10,794 nt of DNA, taken from contig CALLIQ010000669.1 in assembly GCA_938008925.1 (NCBI GenBank), positions 1-10,794 of the forward strand, read 5' to 3'. How positions within the stretch are numbered: position 1 is the first letter of the stretch; each line of letters begins with the position of its first letter. The DNA comes from an uncultured Acidimicrobiales bacterium. Lineage in GTDB: Bacteria; Actinomycetota; Acidimicrobiia; Acidimicrobiales; SZUA-35. Position numbers and translations under genes: made by a program. Under the pieces are notes generated by a model that saw only the letters and a list, made by a program, of their open reading frames with translations, ran no database searches and had not been told where the DNA came from. Positions 5,911 through 10,794 of this stretch are shown in pieces.

Positions 5911-7920
5911 CTAGATGTCCAGGAAGCGAACGTCATCGGCGTTCGTCTGGATGAAGTTCTTGCGGGACTCGACGTCGTCGCCCATCAGCACGGCGAAGAC
6001 CTCGTCGGCGATGGCCGCCTGTTCGACGGTGACCTGGAGGAGCGTTCGCTTCTCCGGATCCATCGTGGTGTCCCAGAGTTCGTCGGCATCCATCTCGCCA
6101 AGACCCTTCAATCGCTGGAACTCAGCATTGGGGTGCTCGAGTGCGTAGGCGTCGCGCTCGGGATCGTCCTTGAGGTAGATCTTGGACTTGCCGACCTCGG
6201 TCGAATACAGCGGCGGTTGGGCGATGTAGATGAAGCCCGCCTCGACGAGGGGGCGCATCTGCCGAAAGAAGAACGTGAGCAACAGGGTGCGAATGTGGCT
6301 GCCGTCGACGTCGGCGTCGGCCAGCAGAATCACCTTGTGGTAGCGGGCCTTCTCGAGGTCGAAGCCATCGAGATCTTGATCGTCTTCGACCGGCTCGCCG
6401 ACACCGGCACCGATCGCCTGGATCAACGAGATGACCTCGGTGTTCTTCAGCATGCGATCCGGGCGCGCCCGCTCGACGTTGAGGATCTTGCCTCGAATCG
6501 GCAGGATCGCCATCGTGAGCGGATCGCGGGCGTCCTTGGCCGAGCCGCCTGCGGAATTTCCCTCGACGATGTAGATCTCCGACGCGGCCGGATCCTTGCT
6601 CTGGCAGTCGGCCAACTTGCCGGGCATCCCCGCGCCGTCGAGCGCAGACTTGCGACGAATGGTCTGGCGAGCCGTCGTGGCCGCGATGCGGGCCTTGGCG
6701 GCCATGATCGCCTTGTTGACCATCGCCTTGCCTTCGCGGGGGTTCTCTTCGAACCACTCACGCAGATGCTCGTTGGTCGCCTTCTCGACGAGCGAGCGCA
6801 CCGACACGTTGCCGAGCTTCGACTTGGTCTGGCCTTCGAACTGCGGCTCTTGGATCCGCACGGAGATGACCGCGGTCAGACCTTCCCGGATGTCTTCTCC
6901 CTGGAGGTTGTCTTCCTTCTCCTTGAGGAGATCACGATCTCGGGCGTAGAGGTTGACGGTTCGGGTGAGCGCCGAGCGGAAACCCTGCTCGTGCATGCCG
7001 CCCTCGAGGGTGGAGATGCCGTTGGCGAAGGAGTGGATGCCATCGGACTGGTAGCCGGTGTTCCAAGCGAAGGCGATCTCGACCTCTTCGGTCTCGTCCT
7101 TCTCCTCGAACCAGCCGACCTGATCGAACAGAGGCTCCTTCGATGCGTTCAGGTGGGTCACGAAGTCGCGGATGCCGCCGTCGTAGCGATGACGAACGGG
7201 CTCGGCGTCGCCGTCTTCCATCTGGTTCGTCAGAACGATCTCGAGACCGGCATTCAAGAACGCCATCATCTGGAAACGTTCCGCGAGCGTCTGAGCCCGG
7301 AAGTCGGTGCCCTCTTTGAAGATCTCGGGATCGGGCCAGAAGCGGACGGTGGTGCCCGTGCGCGGTTCGCCTGAGTCATCGAGCGGGGCGTCGCCGGTGA
7401 CGTGCAGCTTCTCGTCCGGCATACCGCCATCGACGAACGACATGAAGTGTCGCTTGCCCGTGTGGTCGATCTCGACCTCGACGCGGACCGAGAGTGCGTT
7501 CACGACCGAGATGCCGACGCCATGGAGGCCGCCGGACACCTTGTAGCCACCGCCACCGAACTTGCCGCCGGCGTGCAACACGGTGAGGACGACCTCGGCC
7601 GCCGACATGTCTTCGTACTTGGGGTGCGGGTCGACGGGAATGCCGCGCCCGTCGTCGCGTACCTCGATGCCACCGCTGTCGAGCATGGTGACTTCGATGA
7701 CCGAGCAGTGCCCGGCCATGGCCTCGTCGATCGAGTTGTCGACGACTTCCCAGACGAGGTGATGCAGGCCGGTCGGGCCGGTCGACCCGATGTACATACC
7801 CGGCCGCTTGCGCACGGCTTCGAGCCCCTCGAGGACCTGAATCTGTGAGGCGCCATAGTCGCCCTGATCAGGGGTTTTGGCGTCGGAGGCTTCGTTTGGC
7901 GCGTCGTTTGGAGAGTCCAT
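5911..7920 (-). CDS. gyrB: DNA gyrase subunit B
   Basis: This 669-residue ATPase subunit of gyrase has a GHKL ATPase domain with Glu/Asn-bearing WEVVDNSIDEA (57-67), RDDGRGIPV (88-96) and the lid SGGLHGVG (129-136). The transducer domain runs to about 420 with QTKSKLGN (364-371). The TOPRIM domain carries IVEGNSAGGSAK (451-462; catalytic Glu453) and DADVDG (535-540; metal-binding Asp535/537/539), and the C-terminal tail contains YKGLGEMD-like RLKGLGEMDADELWDTTM (603-620). Length and order are normal for the family. Two positions are unusual: Asn455 replaces the Asp of EGDSAGG, and His153 replaces the Arg of E. coli R136. The frame stays open upstream through dciA, but ATG at 7920 is chosen because it lies a few bases after a good promoter and gives the normal N terminus. 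No ribosome binding site is seen, so initiation is probably near-leaderless. Confidence 0.99.
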   Translation of the reverse strand: MDSPNDAPNEASDAKTPDQGDYGASQIQVLEGLEAVRKRPGMYIGSTGPTGLHHLVWEVVDNSIDEAMAGHCSVIEVTMLDSGGIEVRDDGRGIPVDPHPKYEDMSAAEVVLTVLHAGGKFGGGGYKVSGGLHGVGISVVNALSVRVEVEIDHTGKRHFMSFVDGGMPDEKLHVTGDAPLDDSGEPRTGTTVRFWPDPEIFKEGTDFRAQTLAERFQMMAFLNAGLEIVLTNQMEDGDAEPVRHRYDGGIRDFVTHLNASKEPLFDQVGWFEEKDETEEVEIAFAWNTGYQSDGIHSFANGISTLEGGMHEQGFRSALTRTVNLYARDRDLLKEKEDNLQGEDIREGLTAVISVRIQEPQFEGQTKSKLGNVSVRSLVEKATNEHLREWFEENPREGKAMVNKAIMAAKARIAATTARQTIRRKSALDGAGMPGKLADCQSKDPAASEIYIVEGNSAGGSAKDARDPLTMAILPIRGKILNVERARPDRMLKNTEVISLIQAIGAGVGEPVEDDQDLDGFDLEKARYHKVILLADADVDGSHIRTLLLTFFFRQMRPLVEAGFIYIAQPPLYSTEVGKSKIYLKDDPERDAYALEHPNAEFQRLKGLGEMDADELWDTTMDPEKRTLLQVTVEQAAIADEVFAVLMGDDVESRKNFIQTNADDVRFLDI

Positions 7921-7933
7921 GATGAGTCGGGCA

Positions 7934-7942
7934 ATTCTACCA
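7934..7942 (-). promoter_or_regulatory. Extended -10 promoter for gyrBA
   Basis: The minus strand reads TGGTAGAAT: a TG-N extension followed by TAGAAT, five of six matches to TATAAT. The predicted start is A at about 7927, which leaves a leader of about 7 bases before the gyrB ATG at 7920. The -35 region falls inside the preceding hairpin and has no good hexamer, as is usual for extended -10 promoters. Confidence 0.6.
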
Positions 7943-7950
7943 GTTCGCGG

Positions 7951-7985
7951 GCCTGAATCGGGGTTGGGGGACCCCGCGCTCAGGC
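7951..7985 (-). terminator. Compound hairpin at the end of dciA
   Basis: On the minus strand GCCTGA pairs with TCAGGC (outer 6 bp). After a small internal loop (GCG/AT), CGGGGT pairs with ACCCCG around the loop CCCCCA. The dciA stop codon TGA is in the outer stem. There is no T-tract. It lies between dciA and the gyrB promoter, so it likely separates the dnaN-recF-dciA transcript from gyrBA. Confidence 0.55.
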
Positions 7986-8273
7986 GTCGACGCGAACCGA
8001 GATTCGTTGCACGGTGACGTCGTCGAAGATCGCCGCGAACCGGCTCTTGATCTGCCCGTCCATCCAGCCGATCTGCGACGCCCACGACGAGTCGTCGCAC
8101 GCGATCACGAGCACCCCGTCGACGAGTTCGATCGGTCGAGTCGGACCGGCCAAACCGGGTCCGACGATCTCGGGCCAGCGCTCGTGGAGCGAGGTGAGGG
8201 TCCGCGCCGGCGGCGCCCCCATCTGCGCGAGGAATCGCTCCAAGGTGACACCGATTTCGATCGGCTCGCTCAC
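7980..8273 (-). CDS. dciA: DUF721 protein, DciA-type replicative helicase loader
   Basis: This 97-residue protein in the fixed slot between recF and gyrB corresponds to Rv0004, which belongs to the DciA (DUF721) family. DciA loads or regulates the DnaB helicase in bacteria that lack DnaC/DnaI. Visible family features are LHERWPEIVGPGLAGPTRP (29-47), the hydrophobic strand GVLVIACDDSSWASQIGWM (53-71), and a closing helix-strand pair. At 97 residues it is essentially the bare KH-like core; the long N-terminal extension of Rv0004 (about 187 residues) is absent. The start is GTG at 8273, overlapping the recF TGA in a GTGA arrangement, with AAGGAG six to seven bases upstream inside recF. The family call rests on position plus the Trp-rich core; helicase loading is family knowledge. 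Confidence 0.88.
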   Translation of the reverse strand: MSEPIEIGVTLERFLAQMGAPPARTLTSLHERWPEIVGPGLAGPTRPIELVDGVLVIACDDSSWASQIGWMDGQIKSRFAAIFDDVTVQRISVRVDA

Positions 8274-9415
8274 GACGCGTCTCCTTCGGTGACCGGCTCG
8301 GCCTGCGCAACCGGGTGGAGCGCGCCCCCACGGTGCTCCAACACCTGGTCGGGAACCGTATCGGGGGGCAATCCCTGCGCCGAGGTGATGACGGTCTGAC
8401 CCGGCGGCAGGCTGGCCAGGAGCGCTCTCGCCCGATCCGGATCCAGTTCGGACAACACGTCATCGAGCAACAACAGTGGCGGTTCGTCGAGCCGCTCGGC
8501 GAGTAGTCGATGCCCGGCCAGTCGCATCGCCAGCGCCAGCGTGCGCTGCTCGCCCTGGGAACACTCAGTCCGGCTGTCGAAACCGTCGATGGACAGGCCG
8601 ACGTCGTCGCGATGCGGCCCGATCGAGGTCGACCCCCGGCGCACGTCGTCGTCTCGGGCCGCGGCGATCGCCGGTGCCATCGTGTCGGTGGTCCACGAGC
8701 GAACGTAGGTGGCGACCACGTCGACGTCGGAGTCGCTCAGCTCTCGATACGACGCGGTGACGAGCGGCATGAGGTCGGCGAGGAGATTCTCGCGCCGGAT
8801 CGTGAGGTGTTCACCGGCCGCGGCGAGCTTGGTGTCCCACACATCGAGCGTGAGACCAGCGGCTTCATCGGCCCCCGGTTCACCGCCCGACCGTCGACCC
8901 CGAGCCGCCTGGCTCAGCTGTCGGAGCAAGGCATTTCGTTGCTTCACGATGCGGTCGAGATCACTCAACACCCCATCGGCGGTCGGGTCGAGCGCGAGGA
9001 TCAGATCATCGAGGAACTCTCGCCGAACCGCCGGACCCTCCTTCACCAACGACAGATCGTCTGGCCCGAACACGGTCACGCGCAGCGCGCCGAGCAGGTC
9101 TCGGGTCCGCTTCAGCGGTTGCCGGTTGACCTGGGCTCGGGTCTTGCCCTTCGCCAACTCGAGCTCGATCAGGACTTCGCGCCCACCCCGCTCCCCGGTC
9201 GCCCGGATGACCGCCTTGTCACAGCCCTTGCGGACGAGACTGTCGGTGGGCGCACGACGGAAGGACTTGAGCGTGGCGAGCAGCGCGAGCGACTCGACGA
9301 GGTTGGTCTTGCCGACACCATTGGCGCCGAGGATCGCGGTGAAGCCTCGATCCAGGCTGATCTCGAGCGTCTCGTAGTTACGGAAGTCGGTCAGCCACAC
9401 CGTGTGCAGGCGCAC
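8270..9415 (-). CDS. recF: RecF, DNA gap-repair and recombination ATPase
   Basis: This 381-residue SMC-like ABC ATPase acts with RecO and RecR to load RecA at single-strand gaps. It starts with the standard RecF N terminus (MRLHTVWLTDFRNYETLEI, initiated at GTG 9415). Walker A GANGVGKT is at 30-37, the conserved FGPDD at 116-120, GPHRDD at 267-272, signature CSQGEQRTLALAMRLA at 285-300 and Walker B LLLLDDVLSELD at 314-325, with a helical arm between. Length is normal for the family. It begins 15 bases after dnaN with only a weak ribosome binding site, so translation is probably coupled to dnaN, and its end overlaps dciA by four bases. There are no anomalies in the motifs. Confidence 0.98.
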   Translation of the reverse strand: MRLHTVWLTDFRNYETLEISLDRGFTAILGANGVGKTNLVESLALLATLKSFRRAPTDSLVRKGCDKAVIRATGERGGREVLIELELAKGKTRAQVNRQPLKRTRDLLGALRVTVFGPDDLSLVKEGPAVRREFLDDLILALDPTADGVLSDLDRIVKQRNALLRQLSQAARGRRSGGEPGADEAAGLTLDVWDTKLAAAGEHLTIRRENLLADLMPLVTASYRELSDSDVDVVATYVRSWTTDTMAPAIAAARDDDVRRGSTSIGPHRDDVGLSIDGFDSRTECSQGEQRTLALAMRLAGHRLLAERLDEPPLLLLDDVLSELDPDRARALLASLPPGQTVITSAQGLPPDTVPDQVLEHRGGALHPVAQAEPVTEGDAS

Positions 9416-9430
9416 GCGTCGAGACTCAGA

Positions 9431-10522
9431 TCACGACACGCGGACGGGCATGAGGAGATACAGGAACTCCTCGACACCCTTCATGCGCACCAGCGCCGGC
9501 TTGAGTTCGTCGATCGTCGACAACGTGATCTCGTCACTGGCCGCGACCTCGGCACCCTCGAGGAGGTACTGCGGGTTGAACGCCACCGTGAGTGGCGTGC
9601 CGTCGTAGGAACCCTCGATCTGTTCGCGAGCGGTGCCGACGTCTTGGGTGACGGCAACGAGCTCGAGCCCCTCGGACGACATCTCCAAGCGAACCGGCGT
9701 GGCCTCACGAGCCAACAGCTTCACTCGACGAAGCGCATCGAGCAGCTCGCTGCGCTGCAGCGTGAGCACGTTCGGGTGCGAGTCGGGAATGAGGCCTCGG
9801 TAGTTCGGGAAGTCACCCTCGATGAGGCGGGTGATCAGCTGGACCGGCCCGACCTCGAACGACGCCTCTCGCTCACCCAGCTTGAGTGAAACATCGTCAC
9901 CGCCGCCCAGGATGCGGTTCAGCTCGTTGAGCGCTCGAGACGGGATGAGGACCGACTGGCCCTCACCGAGAATGGACGTGCCGGGAAGGTCGCGCATCGA
10001 CAACCGATAGGAGTCGGTGGCCACCAGGCGAAGGCCACCAGCTTCGGCTGCGAGCAGCACACCGGTGAGGATCGGACGAGAGTCGTCGCCGCTGGCCGCC
10101 GGAACGACCTGCTTGAGCGCCTCGGTGAGCTCGGCCGCTGGCAGCGAGACCGACTCCTCGGGAAGCCCGGCGATCTGAGGGAAGTCGTCGCCGGCGATGA
10201 GGCGGATACTGAAATCGCTTCGGCCGGCCGCGATGCTCAGCTCGTCGCCCTCGGCCGACAGCGACACCGCTCCGGGTTCGAGCGCACGAACGATGTCGGA
10301 GGCCAGGCGAGCGGGAATGACCGCGACACCGTCGCTCTCTCCCGACACGGTCACCTTGACCTTGATCGTCAGATCGAGATCGCTTCCGGTCAGCTCGAGC
10401 TGATCACCGACCAGCTCAGCACGAACTCCTGACAGTCCGGGCAGACCGCCACGGCCACTGACCGCTCGGCTCGAGGTGCCGAGGGCTTCGACCAATACAT
10501 CACGCTCGCAACGGAACTTCAC
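9431..10522 (-). CDS. dnaN: DNA polymerase III beta subunit (sliding clamp)
   Basis: This 363-residue protein forms the homodimeric ring that tethers the replicative polymerase and other clamp-binding proteins to DNA. It shows the three-domain clamp pattern: MKFRCERDVLVEALGTSSRAV at the N terminus, SRPILTGVLLAAEAGGLRLV in domain 2 followed by ATDSYRLS (166-173), EGDFPNYRGLIP in the hinge to domain 3, and the clamp C terminus YLLMPVRVS. The length is slightly under the usual 365-400 residues. The start is GTG at 10522, with AGGAG eight bases upstream. It is the first gene after the origin and heads the dnaN-recF-dciA cluster. No clear -10 hexamer could be placed for it in the origin region. 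Confidence 0.98.
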   Translation of the reverse strand: MKFRCERDVLVEALGTSSRAVSGRGGLPGLSGVRAELVGDQLELTGSDLDLTIKVKVTVSGESDGVAVIPARLASDIVRALEPGAVSLSAEGDELSIAAGRSDFSIRLIAGDDFPQIAGLPEESVSLPAAELTEALKQVVPAASGDDSRPILTGVLLAAEAGGLRLVATDSYRLSMRDLPGTSILGEGQSVLIPSRALNELNRILGGGDDVSLKLGEREASFEVGPVQLITRLIEGDFPNYRGLIPDSHPNVLTLQRSELLDALRRVKLLAREATPVRLEMSSEGLELVAVTQDVGTAREQIEGSYDGTPLTVAFNPQYLLEGAEVAASDEITLSTIDELKPALVRMKGVEEFLYLLMPVRVS

Positions 10523-10568
10523 CGCTGGTTCTCCTGGGTCTCAATCGGGCCCTGGGCGGGGCTCGAGG

Positions 10569-10577
10569 TTGTCCTCA
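10569..10577 (+). promoter_or_regulatory. DnaA-box-like site
   Basis: TTGTCCTCA matches the actinobacterial box TTGTCCACA at eight of nine bases; the mismatch (T for A at position 7) is in the core, so binding may be weak. Confidence 0.3.
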
Positions 10578-10620
10578 ATCAATGTTGGGATGGTGTGTAA
10601 TCAGCTAACAGGGGTAGTAG
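10575..10620 (-). other. Probable DNA unwinding element with DnaA-trio motif
   Basis: Read on the minus strand from the box at 10625-10633, the order is DnaA box, GC-rich GGCC, CTACTA, then an AT-richer tract down to about 10575. This copies the box - GC spacer - trinucleotide repeat - unwinding element layout described for Bacillus subtilis. Only two perfect CTA/CTA trios are present, followed by weaker CCC-CTG-TTA triplets. Confidence 0.5.
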
Positions 10621-10624
10621 GGCC

Positions 10625-10633
10625 TGTGGATTG
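10625..10633 (-). promoter_or_regulatory. DnaA box beside the trio element
   Basis: CAATCCACA on the minus strand keeps the ATCCACA core of TTATCCACA (seven of nine). It lies four bases from the TAGTAG/CTACTA element, as expected for the unwinding-proximal box. Confidence 0.55.
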
Positions 10634-10640
10634 TGGACGG
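10632..10640 (-). promoter_or_regulatory. DnaA box overlapping the previous one
   Basis: CCGTCCACA on the minus strand matches TTGTCCACA at seven of nine. It overlaps the neighbouring box by two bases in the same orientation, giving a seven-base repeat of the TGTGGA core. Confidence 0.5.
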
Positions 10641-10672
10641 TGCCGCATTCTGCCTGGTGAGGGCATCGTTTG

Positions 10673-10681
10673 TTGTCCACG
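10673..10681 (+). promoter_or_regulatory. DnaA box
   Basis: TTGTCCACG matches TTGTCCACA at eight of nine bases, differing only at the last. Confidence 0.65.
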
Positions 10682-10687
10682 GGCAAT

Positions 10688-10696
10688 CGTGGATCA
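10688..10696 (-). promoter_or_regulatory. DnaA-box-like site
   Basis: TGATCCACG on the minus strand matches TTATCCACA at seven of nine bases. It faces the box at 10673 and touches the left arm of the inverted repeat at 10695. Confidence 0.45.
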
Positions 10697-10736
10697 TCCC
10701 CAACCCACCGAGGCGTGCGGTGGATGGTTGGGGATG
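10695..10736. repeat. Large inverted repeat in oriC
   Basis: CATCCCCAAC (10695-10704) and GTTGGGGATG (10727-10736) are perfect 10-base arms. Inside them CCACCG (10705-10710) pairs with CGGTGG (10718-10723) around a 7-base loop, with a 3-base bulge on the right. No T-tract follows on either strand. It could be the dnaA terminator or an origin structure. Confidence 0.6.
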
Positions 10737-10750
10737 AAGGTGATGACGTC

Positions 10751-10767
10751 CACCGGCTGTCCCGGTG
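10751..10767. repeat. Small inverted repeat in oriC
   Basis: CACCGG and CCGGTG form a 6-bp stem with a 5-base loop. It may belong to the 3' end of the dnaA transcript; nothing more can be said. Confidence 0.3.
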
Positions 10768-10779
10768 AGTTCCACACCT

Positions 10780-10788
10780 TCGTCCACA
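10780..10788 (+). promoter_or_regulatory. DnaA box near the window edge
   Basis: TCGTCCACA matches TTGTCCACA at eight of nine bases, in the same orientation as the box at 10673. Confidence 0.6.
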
Positions 10789-10794
10789 ACGATT

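Larger units (their letters stand above)
10523..10794. other. Replication origin (oriC) region upstream of dnaN
   Basis: This non-coding stretch upstream of dnaN contains clustered DnaA-box-like sites in both orientations, an AT-richer segment beside dnaN (about 10575-10610, roughly 39% GC against a clearly GC-rich background), a trio-like element and two inverted repeats. Position between dnaN and the expected dnaA (outside the window) is the classic actinobacterial oriC location. The region probably continues past the right edge. The short open frames here have no coding character. Confidence 0.85.

Noticed and set aside
5875..7374. 499-codon open frame on the plus strand opposite gyrB
   Set aside because: High GC and strong codon bias in gyrB keep the antisense frame open; the gyrB motifs on the other strand are unmistakable.
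7921..8463. Upstream extension of the gyrB frame giving 850 codons
   Set aside because: The extension overlaps dciA and recF and is Arg-rich nonsense; the family N terminus and promoter fit the ATG at 7920.
8510..9889. 459-codon open frame on the plus strand opposite recF and dnaN
   Set aside because: It runs across two well-identified genes on the other strand, so it is an antisense shadow.
10605..10787. 60-codon open frame on the minus strand within the origin
   Set aside because: It overlaps DnaA boxes and inverted repeats, has no ribosome binding site and an unnatural composition.

Overview
The window is the replication-initiation and gyrase locus of a GC-rich actinobacterium, with every gene on the minus strand, so it reads from right to left. 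The order oriC - dnaN - recF - DUF721/dciA - gyrB - gyrA - DUF3566 membrane protein - tRNA-Ile is the arrangement known from Mycobacterium (Rv0002 to Rv0007, ileT). The divergent protein sequences and the two departures from that order (a TadE-like gene after gyrA, and an ABC transporter directly after the tRNA) point away from mycobacteria. A deep-branching class such as Acidimicrobiia is my best guess, but this is inference from gene order and composition only.

Right end (about 10523-10794): the intergenic region upstream of dnaN holds several DnaA-box-like sites, an AT-richer stretch, a DnaA-trio-like element and a large inverted repeat. It is best read as the chromosomal origin, with dnaA just beyond the window. 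Then come dnaN (sliding clamp), recF (gap-repair ATPase) and a short dciA (replicative-helicase loader), tightly packed, with a 15-base gap and then a GTGA overlap.

Middle (3242-7985): a compound hairpin at the end of dciA and a good extended -10 promoter separate the replication genes from gyrB-gyrA, which are translationally coupled. The gyrase looks catalytically complete. GyrB naturally carries Asn at the position of the E. coli D426N quinolone-resistance change and His at the position of the E. coli R136 aminocoumarin-resistance change. GyrA ends in a long acidic tail.

Left third (1-3241): after gyrA there is a strong GC hairpin, then a small orphan TadE/TadG-like pseudopilin-type gene whose ribosome binding site lies in a predicted 9-bp stem. 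Next is a 618-residue DUF3566 protein whose N-terminal 460 residues are extremely Asp-rich and contain a recent tandem duplication. It is followed by tRNA-Ile(GAT), an ABC ATPase and the first codons of its probable permease (FetAB/YbbLM-like).

Most of the window is conserved core machinery. The unusual parts are the leader and identity of the gene at 2796-3161, the expanding acidic repeat region, the two gyrase drug-site residues, and the fine structure of the origin.
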